Source of the DNA: an uncultured Bacteroides sp.
Lineage (GTDB): Bacteria > Bacteroidota > Bacteroidia > Bacteroidales > Bacteroidaceae
Direction: 5' to 3'
Assembly (NCBI GenBank): GCA_900557355.1
Contig: USSR01000008.1
Coordinates: 1 to 32,022, forward strand
Length of the DNA: 32,022 bases
Shown here piece by piece: positions 8,634-15,945 of this stretch. A program made the position numbers and the translations under genes. The notes beneath the pieces were generated by a model that worked only from the letters and a program-made list of their open reading frames with translations, did not search any database and was not told the origin of the DNA. Within the stretch, counting starts at the first letter, position 1, and each line of letters opens with the position of its first letter.

Positions 8634-11000
8634 ATGAATATCTTCAGAATCAACAATAAATATGTAGCAGTGGCAATCTTCCTGATGCTTGCTGTTACCT
8701 TACAGGCACAGGATTATGGTGCATTGCAATATATGTTACAGAAACGGCCTGCAAATGAAAAGTTCGAGAGCAATAAATTCAATGAACATCTCTTTTTCTC
8801 TGCCGGAATAGGGCCATACAGCTTGTTAACAAGTGGAGATAGTCAGGATGGAATGGGAATGACCGCCCATCTCTTTATGGGAAAGTGGATTACTCCGGTT
8901 CATGGACTTCGGATAGGGGTGAATTTAGGTTATCTGCCGTCGAGTATCTACGATTCTAAAATAAAAATGGGTGGCGGCAGCCTGGACTATCTGTTGAATA
9001 TGTCCTCCCTGGCATACGGATACAATGCAAACCGTTGTTTTGAGTTAGTAGGGATTGCAGGTATAGAAGCCGGTTATTCTAAGGTGGGCGACAATAGCGA
9101 TCGTTCCGAAAAGTATCCGGATTTGAAAGGCGGCGGTCAGCTTTATTACGGCGCTCATCTCGGTTTACAGGGAAATGTACGTCTTTCTTCTACATTGGAT
9201 TTGTTTGTAGAACCGCGGATCGGATGGTATAATGACGGTTTTGCGTATACGGAAAGTTGGAGAAACTATAAAATGGCTGGTTCGGTTCTGGTAGGTCTGA
9301 CCTATATGCCTGCTGCTCCGATGGGAACTAAGATTCATTTCGATGATTTCGATAAAAGTTCCTTCCTGAATCATATGTTTATCTCTTTATCCGGTGGTAT
9401 CAGTACACTGAAAGTTCCGGGAATCAAGAATACGATTAAAGGATTAGGTCCCCAGTTCTCTGCCGGAATCGGTAAATGGTTCAGTCCTTCTTCCGGTCTG
9501 CGTTTGTCCGGGACGGTTGGACTTTCAGACACCCCTTCGGGCAGTGCAAGCGGCTACTTTAAACATGTCGATCTGCATGCGGACTATCTGTTGAATATCA
9601 ATAATGTTCTTTGGGGATATGATGAAGACAGAATATTTAGTCTGATCGGTATTGCCGGAGTTAACCTGGCAGGTACGAAAGGAGTGGATAAAACCGCCAA
9701 GTATGCTCCGGGAATAGGAGTCGGTGTGCAAGGAAGTTTCCGTATCAACCGTTCTGTGGATTTATTTATAGAACCTCGCCTCAATGTGTATAATAAGAGA
9801 TATGCAGGAGGTCGCGGAGTAGGTGGCAATACGGATCAGCTCGGAGAGTTGAATTTTGGTTTGACTTATCATACGATTGACCGTGCGGCACGTCCGAAGA
9901 ACAGATTCTCAAGCAATCACATCGCAGACAATCTGTTTATGACTTCGGGAATCGGTGTGCAAATGTTCCTGAATAAGACGAATCTTGAAAACCTTGGTTC
10001 TTTAGGTCCGCAGGCTTCTGTCTCTATCGGTAAGTGGTTGAGCCCTTATTCCGGTTTGCGCCTGGTGGGTACGGGTGGATTCTTTACGAACTATGTAGTT
10101 CCGGGAAGTGTTAAAGCGGGCAAACTTAGACATGCCAGCGTCAGTGGTGGTCTTGATTACTTGTGGAACATAACGTCTACCATGAGTGGATATAACCCCG
10201 ATCGTATCTTTGATTTAATAGGTTCAGTAGGTGTCAACCTTGCTTATACTTCCAAATCAGACCATAAGTTCCAACCGGGTATTAATGCAGGCATACAGGG
10301 ATTATGGCATGTGAATGATTTTCTTGGTTTGTACATTGAACCGCAGATTCGCTTGTATGGAGATAAATTCATTGAAGGTAATCTGGGCTTTATGCAGAAA
10401 GACGTAATGGTAGGAGTCAATGCAGGTTTCCACTATCGCTTTGTTCCTTATTCAAAAGCAGCCAATCGCAGCGTGTTTGGTCAGGATGACAAGCGTTACT
10501 TCATCTCCGGTGCACTTGGATTGGGTAGCTTGCTCGTAGCCAACAAAGATTTGGTGAAGAATGCAGGTGTAGAAGCAAAAGGAAGCATAGGTAAATGGTA
10601 CACTCCGTTATCTGCATGGCGGGTAAATGGAACAATTATGTACAAGGCCAAAACGTCGTCGAAGATGAATCTTCATTATGCCGGTTTGGGTATGGATTAT
10701 ATGATGAGTCTGGCCACATTGGCAAAAGGATACAGCCCCGATCATGTGATAGATGTTGTTCCTTTTGTGGGAGTTACGGCCGGACTGGTACGCCGTTACG
10801 GTAAGTTCCGAGCAGTGCCGGGACTGGATGCCGGTGTGCAGGTAAAGCTGAAAGTGGCTTCTTCTTTGTATCTGTATGCCGAACCTAAAGTCGGTATCCG
10901 TACCGATACATACGATGGCTCCGAACAGGGAAGACCTGACCGCGTAGCTTCCATGGTAGGTGGATTATTGTACAGATTCAAGATGCCTACTTTCCAATAA
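8634..11000 (+). CDS. Outer-membrane protein built of four tandem barrel-like repeats
   Basis: A 788-residue exported protein (signal peptide ending TLQAQ) made almost entirely of four copies of a roughly 185-residue unit: about 50-243, 244-427, 428-614 and 615-788. Each unit repeats the same landmarks in order: a glycine-rich first strand (FFSAGIG, ISLSGGI, TSGIGV, ISGALG); IGKWxxPxSGLRL or a close variant; a strand ending in DYLLNI plus GYxxDRxFxLIGxxGVNLA; and a xxAGIQGxxxVNxxLxLYIEPxI segment followed by GLTY/GFHY/GLLY. The alternating polar/hydrophobic pattern gives about eight strands per unit, so it could be four small barrels or one very large one. The fourth copy is most diverged (SAWRVNGT replaces SGLRL). 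It is the last gene of the envelope operon and is followed directly by a strong terminator. I do not recognise a named family; function is unknown. Confidence 0.85.
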   Translation: MNIFRINNKYVAVAIFLMLAVTLQAQDYGALQYMLQKRPANEKFESNKFNEHLFFSAGIGPYSLLTSGDSQDGMGMTAHLFMGKWITPVHGLRIGVNLGYLPSSIYDSKIKMGGGSLDYLLNMSSLAYGYNANRCFELVGIAGIEAGYSKVGDNSDRSEKYPDLKGGGQLYYGAHLGLQGNVRLSSTLDLFVEPRIGWYNDGFAYTESWRNYKMAGSVLVGLTYMPAAPMGTKIHFDDFDKSSFLNHMFISLSGGISTLKVPGIKNTIKGLGPQFSAGIGKWFSPSSGLRLSGTVGLSDTPSGSASGYFKHVDLHADYLLNINNVLWGYDEDRIFSLIGIAGVNLAGTKGVDKTAKYAPGIGVGVQGSFRINRSVDLFIEPRLNVYNKRYAGGRGVGGNTDQLGELNFGLTYHTIDRAARPKNRFSSNHIADNLFMTSGIGVQMFLNKTNLENLGSLGPQASVSIGKWLSPYSGLRLVGTGGFFTNYVVPGSVKAGKLRHASVSGGLDYLWNITSTMSGYNPDRIFDLIGSVGVNLAYTSKSDHKFQPGINAGIQGLWHVNDFLGLYIEPQIRLYGDKFIEGNLGFMQKDVMVGVNAGFHYRFVPYSKAANRSVFGQDDKRYFISGALGLGSLLVANKDLVKNAGVEAKGSIGKWYTPLSAWRVNGTIMYKAKTSSKMNLHYAGLGMDYMMSLATLAKGYSPDHVIDVVPFVGVTAGLVRRYGKFRAVPGLDAGVQVKLKVASSLYLYAEPKVGIRTDTYDGSEQGRPDRVASMVGGLLYRFKMPTFQ
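8781..10997 (+). repeat. Four in-frame coding repeats (about 522-582 bp each)
   Basis: Units at 8781-9362, 9363-9914, 9915-10475 and 10476-10997 encode homologous segments of the outer-membrane protein. The similarity is clear at protein level (GKW, GLR, GYxxDR, IEP landmarks in every copy) but the DNA has diverged, so this is an old internal duplication rather than a recent slippage array. Confidence 0.8.
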
Positions 11001-11021
11001 GAAGAAAAATAAGAAATCGAA

Positions 11022-11069
11022 TAAAAAGGGTTGCGCAATACCGGATTAGTGATTGTGCAACCCTTTTTG
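11022..11069 (+). terminator. Strong intrinsic terminator after the envelope operon
   Basis: Arms GGGTTGCGCAAT (11028-11039) and ATTGTGCAACCC (11052-11063) pair with one G-U pair. The stem is extended by AAAAA at 11023-11027 against TTTTT at 11064-11068. The loop is 12 nt. It lies 21 bp after the stop of the four-repeat gene and ends in a T-run. Confidence 0.9.
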
Positions 11070-11092
11070 TATTCCATTTCCAAGAAATTACG

Positions 11093-11111
11093 GTTACATA
11101 AACGTTACATT
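11093..11111 (+). repeat. Two GTTACATW direct repeats, 11 bp apart
   Basis: GTTACATA at 11093-11100 and GTTACATT at 11104-11111 repeat with an 11-bp period, about one helical turn. They lie some 55-70 bp upstream of the promoter of the transporter/porin operon, a plausible place for an activator site. Confidence 0.45.
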
Positions 11112-11143
11112 AATATTACTTCCATTTCTACCTGATAATGAAT

Positions 11144-11168
11144 AAAATGAATCTTTAGAATTCATTTT
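11144..11168. promoter_or_regulatory. 9-bp inverted repeat overlapping the -33 region (possible operator)
   Basis: AAAATGAAT (11144-11152) and ATTCATTTT (11160-11168) are a perfect inverted repeat with a 7-bp spacer. The right arm ends in the TTTT that serves as the -33 element, so a bound dimer would cover the promoter. It has no T-run after it, and it lies upstream of the -7 element, so it is not a terminator. Confidence 0.45.
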
Positions 11169-11195
11169 CTCCCTTGCTATTCTCCTCTACTTTTG
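11165..11195 (+). promoter_or_regulatory. Promoter of the DUF5690/porin operon
   Basis: TACTTTTG at 11188-11195 matches the Bacteroides -7 consensus, with TTTT at 11165-11168 spaced by 19 bp. The predicted transcript begins near 11203. That places the TTG at 11193 upstream of the transcript and decides the gene start in favour of the ATG at 11220. Confidence 0.7.
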
Positions 11196-11219
11196 CTCCA
11201 GAAATTAAAACGAAAACGT

Positions 11220-12590
11220 ATGAAAACGATTACTGAAGCAATATCGAAACAAAGTTCAAACAGAAGATTAGCCGATTTCCTCTTTATTCTATGGGCAGGT
11301 GGAGCAGCCCTTCTTTCTTACTCACTGGTTTATACATTGCGCAAACCTTTCACAGCTGCTACTTTTGACGGGATAGAAGCATTCGGCTTTGATTATAAAG
11401 TACTGGTTACTATCATTCAGATAGCAGGTTATCTGATAGCCAAGTTTATAGGTATCAAGTTGATTTCCGAATTGAAGAGAGAGAATCGCCTGAAGTTTAT
11501 ACTCGTTTCCATTGCCGTAGCGGAATTGTCATTGGTTGCGTTCGGAGCACTTCCCACTCCTTATAATATGTTTGCCATGTTCTTCAATGGATTGTCATTG
11601 GGCTGTATGTGGGGAGTTATTTTCAGTTTTATCGAAGGTCGCCGCACTACGGATATTTTGGCCAGTCTTTTAGGAATCAGTATTGTTATCAGTTCGGGAA
11701 CGGCAAAATCCATCGGATTGTTCGTTATGAATACATTGAACGTCAGCGAATTTTGGATGCCGGCACTTATCGGTGCTTTTGCACTTCCTTTATTGGCTCT
11801 TTTGGGATATAGCTTAACCCGTTTGCCACAACCTACGGCACAAGATATAGAACAAAAGAGTAGTCGTGTAACTCTGAATGGCAAGCAACGGAAAGAACTG
11901 TTCATCGACTTTATGCCATTTCTTGTATTATTGTTTGTAGCTAACCTAATGTTGGTAGTGCTTAGAGATATTAAGGAAGATTTCCTGGTGAAGATTATTG
12001 ATATGAACGGACAGTCCTCATGGATGTTTGCGCAGGTAGATACAGTCGTTACATTAATAATTCTGGCGTTATTCGGAGCGATGGTCTTTGTGAAAAGTAA
12101 CATAAAAGTTTTGGTTGCCCTGCTGGGATTGGTCGTACTTGGGACAGCCACCATGAGTTTTATATCTTTCAATTATGATTCTCTGCAATTGGATGCAATC
12201 ACCTGGCTGTTTGTCCAAAGTCTCTGTCTGTATATTGCCTACCTCTGTTTTCAAAGCATTTTTTTCGACCGCTTCATCGCTTGTTTCAAGATAAAAGGAA
12301 ATGTCGGTTTCTTCATTGTGACCATTGATTTTATCGGATATACGGGAACTGTACTTGTCTTGATGTTCAAAGAATTTGCCCATGTAGACATAAACTGGTT
12401 GGAATTTTATAATATATTATCCGGTTACGTAGGACTGATCTGTACGGTTGCTTTCACCTGCTCCATGATTTACCTGATACAGCGCTATAAAAAAGAGAAA
12501 CAGCTGAAGAAAGCGAAAGAAGCCGAAATGAGCAACGGGATAAAATTTACGGGAGAAGGTATGGAGCCAACTACTTTTTCACAAATTTGA
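11220..12590 (+). CDS. DUF5690-family, MFS-like inner-membrane transporter
   Basis: A 456-residue polytopic membrane protein with about 12 hydrophobic segments, beginning with FLFILWAGGAALLSYSLVYT and including ISIVISSGTAKSIGLFVMNT and FIVTIDFIGYTGTVLVLMF. The segment YTLRKPFTAATFDG after the first helix is characteristic of DUF5690 proteins, which are related to the major facilitator superfamily. It ends in a charged cytoplasmic tail. The start chosen is the ATG at 11220; the frame extends to a TTG at 11193, but that codon lies inside the promoter's -7 element. The porin gene starts 13 bp after its stop, so outer- and inner-membrane transport steps are probably co-expressed. The substrate is unknown; nothing in the immediate neighbourhood names it. 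Confidence 0.82.
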   Translation: MKTITEAISKQSSNRRLADFLFILWAGGAALLSYSLVYTLRKPFTAATFDGIEAFGFDYKVLVTIIQIAGYLIAKFIGIKLISELKRENRLKFILVSIAVAELSLVAFGALPTPYNMFAMFFNGLSLGCMWGVIFSFIEGRRTTDILASLLGISIVISSGTAKSIGLFVMNTLNVSEFWMPALIGAFALPLLALLGYSLTRLPQPTAQDIEQKSSRVTLNGKQRKELFIDFMPFLVLLFVANLMLVVLRDIKEDFLVKIIDMNGQSSWMFAQVDTVVTLIILALFGAMVFVKSNIKVLVALLGLVVLGTATMSFISFNYDSLQLDAITWLFVQSLCLYIAYLCFQSIFFDRFIACFKIKGNVGFFIVTIDFIGYTGTVLVLMFKEFAHVDINWLEFYNILSGYVGLICTVAFTCSMIYLIQRYKKEKQLKKAKEAEMSNGIKFTGEGMEPTTFSQI

Positions 12591-12603
12591 TAAAAGGTGG
12601 ACG

Positions 12604-13749
12604 ATGAAAATAATAGGACTATATTTGAAATTCTCCTTCCTTCTATCTCTAATACTAACGACTTCCCGGATAACGGCACAGAATCTGCCCGATGGCATAC
12701 AATATAAAATCACCGGGCGTCTATTAATGGATGGAGGAGTGTATCTGAAGAATCCGAATAACTTTGGCAACGGCACGGAATTTAATGACCTTCGCATCGG
12801 TGTAAAAGCTACCTATCAGAACTGGGGAATGAAACTGGAAATGGGATATGCCGGAAACAAAGTAGCCATCAAAGATGCTTTTGCCACCTATTCCTATAAG
12901 AATAGTTCCATTCAGATAGGACAATTCTATGAGCCATTCAGTCTCGATATGATTTGTAGTACATTTGATCTTCGCTTCAACCAATCTCCGGGAGCTGTGC
13001 TGGCATTGACAAATAGCCGACGTATGGGAGTAGCCTATTCCTATCGTACCCAATATTACTATCTGTGTGGCGGATTCTTTACCGATAATGATTTGAGCAA
13101 CCTGAAAAACGCATCGCAAGGATATGCCATTGACGGACGTTTGGTTTACCGTCCACTTTATGAGCAAGCGAAACTGATACATATAGGATTAGCAGCTATC
13201 CATCGTACACCGGACGGCACGCTTCCCGAAGATGAGAACAGGAATACGTTTACTTATAAATCTCCGGGCGTGAGCACGATTGATAATCGTACATTAATAC
13301 AAGCAGATGTAGATCATGCAGCATCCCAATTTAAAATAGGAACCGAACTGCTAATTTACTATCATAAATTCTTTCTTCAGGGTGAATACATCCGCGCCCA
13401 TGTAAAACGGGAAAAGGGTTTTGAGAACTATACGGCACAAGGAGCTTATCTGCAATGTTCCTGGCTATTGTTGGGACAGAATTATCTGTATGACGAAGAA
13501 GTAGCCTGTCCCGGAAGACCGGAAGGAAAAGCACTTGAACTATGTGCCCGTTTCAATTATCTCTCTCTGAATGATGCCGGAATAAAAGGCGGAACACAGA
13601 AAGACCTCTCCTTCGGATTGAATTACTATATCAATAAACACATTGCTGTCAAATTGAATTATAGCTACTTCATCCCCGGCTCGCATATCAAAGAGATCGA
13701 AAGCACAAACTTTAGTGTAGTACAGGGACGTTTTCAATTCATATTCTAG
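12604..13749 (+). CDS. OprO/OprP-type outer-membrane porin
   Basis: A 381-residue exported beta-barrel protein (signal peptide about 1-26, ending RITAQ). It has the layout of the phosphate-selective porin O/P family: an early strand pair with YKITGRLLMDGG and FNDLRIGVKATYQNWGMKLE, then DAFATYSYKNSSIQIGQF with the conserved GQFYEPFSLD turn. The barrel closes with a C-terminal Phe strand (QGRFQFIF). Family members from Bacteroidetes are called phosphate-selective by homology only, and their real substrates vary, so I do not claim phosphate transport. It is second in a two-gene unit behind the DUF5690 transporter. No terminator follows at once; the next hairpin is at 13921, beyond a regulator remnant. 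Confidence 0.83.
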   Translation: MKIIGLYLKFSFLLSLILTTSRITAQNLPDGIQYKITGRLLMDGGVYLKNPNNFGNGTEFNDLRIGVKATYQNWGMKLEMGYAGNKVAIKDAFATYSYKNSSIQIGQFYEPFSLDMICSTFDLRFNQSPGAVLALTNSRRMGVAYSYRTQYYYLCGGFFTDNDLSNLKNASQGYAIDGRLVYRPLYEQAKLIHIGLAAIHRTPDGTLPEDENRNTFTYKSPGVSTIDNRTLIQADVDHAASQFKIGTELLIYYHKFFLQGEYIRAHVKREKGFENYTAQGAYLQCSWLLLGQNYLYDEEVACPGRPEGKALELCARFNYLSLNDAGIKGGTQKDLSFGLNYYINKHIAVKLNYSYFIPGSHIKEIESTNFSVVQGRFQFIF

Positions 13750-13794
13750 TACTTGGCAGTTCCGTTCGAATAAAGCTATAATAAAGAATAGGAA

Positions 13795-13890
13795 GGTGTA
13801 TTGTATACTAGTTTTACTAAATGTTTCAAAGACATATCGAGAGCACTGCCGACTCAATATGCAGAACCGTATGTAAAAAGTAAAAAATAA
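13795..13890 (+). pseudogene. Remnant of an AraC-type/HTCS regulator C-terminus
   Basis: The frame ending in TAA at 13888-13890 reads GVLYTSFTKCFKD then ISRALPTQYAEPYVKSKK. This matches the last helix region of AraC-family DNA-binding domains. The HTCS encoded in this window ends with SYFSKCFREMFGMLPKQYAE, sharing the KCF-[KR]-[ED]-x4-LP-x-QYAE pattern. Upstream the frame hits a stop (TAG at 13789-13791) and the helix before KCF is compressed by about one residue, so only about 30 codons survive and there is no start. The remnant sits 45 bp after an intact porin gene and 30 bp before a terminator. This is the only content seen in the 336-bp gap 13750-14085 apart from that terminator and weak promoter-like sequence before 14086. 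Confidence 0.65.
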
Positions 13891-13920
13891 GAAGACAGAA
13901 AAAACTGGAATGTTCTAGGT

Positions 13921-13965
13921 AAATCTCCTTTATTGTTCGTAATAGACAATAAAGGAGATTTTTTG
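13921..13965 (+). terminator. Intrinsic terminator after the regulator remnant
   Basis: AAATCTCCTTTATTGT (13921-13936) and ACAATAAAGGAGATTT (13946-13961) form a perfect 16-bp stem with a 9-nt loop, followed by TTTT. It probably belonged to the lost regulator gene and now ends the transporter/porin operon. Confidence 0.88.
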
Positions 13966-14085
13966 CATTGGTTATTTTTTCTATAGTTTCTGTTACCAGT
14001 TTGCCAACCTGGGTGGAATAGAAAGTATAGTTTTAGAAAGAACTTCAATAAACAGAATAATTAAAATATAACATAGTTTAGTGAT

Positions 14086-15498
14086 ATGAATATAGTAGGA
14101 GTTTTATCAGGTAAAAGAAAATGTTTGTTAGCAATAGCTATTGCATTTTCGACATTCGGGAATGCCCAATTAGTAACCTATCCGGAAGGATTGAACACTG
14201 GTATGCCACATAATGATGATTATACAGTCAAAGTACGTGAAGCAGGCGGTGAATGGAAAGATGTATTCGAATATGAAGTCCAAGTAGATATGGATCGGGT
14301 ACAATCTGCTTCAATGGTACAGTTTGATATAGGCAGTCCCGTAGAAGTGATGGTGAAAAAGAACAATGGCACCATTCAGGATGTGAAAATCCGTCCGTTA
14401 GCAATAGGTATACAACATACGGTAAACCACAATGCTATCTTTTTTACACTCACTAGACCTCAATGCCTGTCGATTGAGTTTAACGGTGATCGTTTGCATA
14501 ATCTTCATTTGTTTGCTAATCCTTTAGAAACAGAAACTTATACTGAAAGCAGTGACAAAGTAATGTATTTCGGACCGGGTGTCCATCGTCCGAAAGATTT
14601 GCCGAATACACAGATACAGATTCCTTCCAATACTACTGTTTATTTAGCTCCCGGAGCTGTTGTAAAAGCTAAATTATTGATTGACAAAGCTGAAAATGTA
14701 CGCATTGTCGGGCGTGGTATTCTCGACCATCCGATCCGTGGAATAGAAGTTACTCATTCTAAAAATATATGGATTGACGGTATTACAGTTATAAATCCAG
14801 ATCACTATACAGTATTTGGTGGTGAGTCTACAGGGTTGACCATCAATAATTTAAAGTCTTTTAGTTGTAAAGGATGGAGTGATGGCATAGATCTGATGTG
14901 TTGCAGTGACGTATTAATAGACAATGTTTTTATGCGGAACAGTGATGATTGTATTGCCATCTATGCCCATCGCTGGAACTATTACGGAGGAAGTCGTAAC
15001 GTGACTTTACAGAATTCAATCCTTTGGGCGGATATTGCTCATCCGATCAACATTGGAGGACACGGTAACCCGGACGATAAGGCTGGAGAGATTCTTGAGA
15101 ATATAACTGTCCGTAATGTCGATATTCTGGAACATGATGAAGATGATCTTCTTTATCAGGGCTGTATGGCAGTGGATTGCGGTGATAAAAACTTGGTACG
15201 CAAGGCATTATTTGAGGATATCCGTGTAGAGAATATCCAGGAGGGAAGATTGTTTCATATTAATGTTCGTTTCAATTCAAAGTATGATAAGCAACCCGGC
15301 CGGGGAATTGAAGATATTATTTTTCGGAATATCATTTATAATGGAGTAGGGGAGAATCCATCTCTATTGAAAGGGTTTGATAAAGAACGTTCCGTCAAGA
15401 ATATCATCTTCGATAATGTGATTATCAACGGCATGAAGATGAAAAATATAGATGATTTTATCACGAATGAATACATAAAGAATATCACAGTCAAATAG
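14086..15498 (+). CDS. GH28-like right-handed beta-helix glycoside hydrolase
   Basis: A 470-residue secreted enzyme (signal peptide ending FGNAQ). After an N-terminal beta domain (about 27-150) it has a parallel beta-helix with the ladder pattern VRIVGRGILDHP, IWIDGITVINPD, LTINNLKSFSC. The acidic residues expected of clan GH-N are present: GWSDGIDL (Asp266) and NSDDCIAI (Asp287, Asp288), 21 residues apart as in polygalacturonases, plus NIGGHGN (His326). The RIK motif that usually completes the GH28 site is not evident; the equivalent part reads QGCMAVDCGD. The likely role is hydrolysis within a uronic-acid-rich glycan, but GH28 versus a sister family of clan GH-N is open. It is the first gene of the PUL. 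No exact TAnnTTTG element precedes it; TAGTTTTA at 14028-14035 with TTTG at 14000-14003 is the nearest. Confidence 0.78.
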   Translation: MNIVGVLSGKRKCLLAIAIAFSTFGNAQLVTYPEGLNTGMPHNDDYTVKVREAGGEWKDVFEYEVQVDMDRVQSASMVQFDIGSPVEVMVKKNNGTIQDVKIRPLAIGIQHTVNHNAIFFTLTRPQCLSIEFNGDRLHNLHLFANPLETETYTESSDKVMYFGPGVHRPKDLPNTQIQIPSNTTVYLAPGAVVKAKLLIDKAENVRIVGRGILDHPIRGIEVTHSKNIWIDGITVINPDHYTVFGGESTGLTINNLKSFSCKGWSDGIDLMCCSDVLIDNVFMRNSDDCIAIYAHRWNYYGGSRNVTLQNSILWADIAHPINIGGHGNPDDKAGEILENITVRNVDILEHDEDDLLYQGCMAVDCGDKNLVRKALFEDIRVENIQEGRLFHINVRFNSKYDKQPGRGIEDIIFRNIIYNGVGENPSLLKGFDKERSVKNIIFDNVIINGMKMKNIDDFITNEYIKNITVK

Positions 15499-15606
15499 CA
15501 TAATCTGGTATATGAAGTATGAATGGAAAAATCTCTTTGTATTAGGTGCAAACTTCTTTTCTTCTAATATCAAACTTTCTTTAGGTTAAACATAAACTAT
15601 AAATGC

Positions 15607-15653
15607 AAGTTTCATTTATATAATTAGAACTTGCAATTATATAAATGAAACTT
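15607..15653. repeat. Perfect 19-bp inverted repeat with 9-nt loop
   Basis: AAGTTTCATTTATATAATT (15607-15625) and its exact reverse complement (15635-15653) flank AGAACTTGC. It is followed by TTTCGTTTTTAT, so it could act as a weak AT-rich terminator for the GH28-like gene. An alternative shorter hairpin is possible between TGCAAGTT (15604-15611) and AACTTGCA (15628-15635), which shares bases with the long stem. Confidence 0.85.
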
Positions 15654-15683
15654 TCGTTTTTATAATCAAAGCTTGCAATTATA
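15607..15683 (+). repeat. 42-bp imperfect tandem repeat
   Basis: The segment beginning at 15607 recurs at 15649, matching at about 29 of 35 positions, including an exact 12-bp core CTTGCAATTATA at 15630-15641 and 15672-15683. The period is 42 bp. It overlaps the inverted repeat in the same gap. Confidence 0.65.
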
Positions 15684-15879
15684 GATTTCTATTAGATAAG
15701 AGTAACTTTAGTATTAGAAGGAAAGAACTTTGCAATAGGAAGATAATAACTTATCTATTAATAGATGAGAGCAAAGCTGCACTGGAATCAGAATTAAGGA
15801 GTCTGGAAGAGAACCATGAGTATAAATACAAGAGTTTTATTCCCGGGTTTATGCTAATCAAAGTAAATGTTTCATTCAC
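15684..15879 (+). other. Rest of the 447-bp gap: AT-rich, no gene supported
   Basis: Together with the repeats this fills 15499-15945. One plus-strand frame is open from 15596 to a TGA at 15947-15949 and reads ALESELRSLEENHEYKYK in the middle. It has no usable start codon until a late ATG, no ribosome-binding context and no family likeness that I can name. It may be decayed coding sequence or chance. Confidence 0.4.
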
Positions 15880-15914
15880 TTTGAACTCCTTTTTATTACT
15901 AAATACTATCTTTG
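15880..15914 (+). promoter_or_regulatory. Promoter of the alginate-lyase-like/HTCS operon
   Basis: TATCTTTG at 15907-15914 matches the -7 consensus exactly and TTTG at 15880-15883 fits the -33 element with a 23-bp spacer. Transcription would start near 15922, giving a leader of about 24 nt before the ATG at 15946. Confidence 0.65.
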
Positions 15915-15945
15915 CTTATCACTTGTATAAAAAACGAATCGCACT

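Noticed and set aside
11561..12172. Minus-strand 203-codon open frame opposite the DUF5690 gene
   Set aside because: Antisense of membrane-helix codons; no start context and no recognisable domain.
15607..15653. Invertible (phase-variable) DNA switch suggested by the perfect 19-bp inverted repeat
   Set aside because: The arms are only 9 bp apart, too close for a promoter-carrying invertible segment, and no site-specific recombinase gene is nearby.
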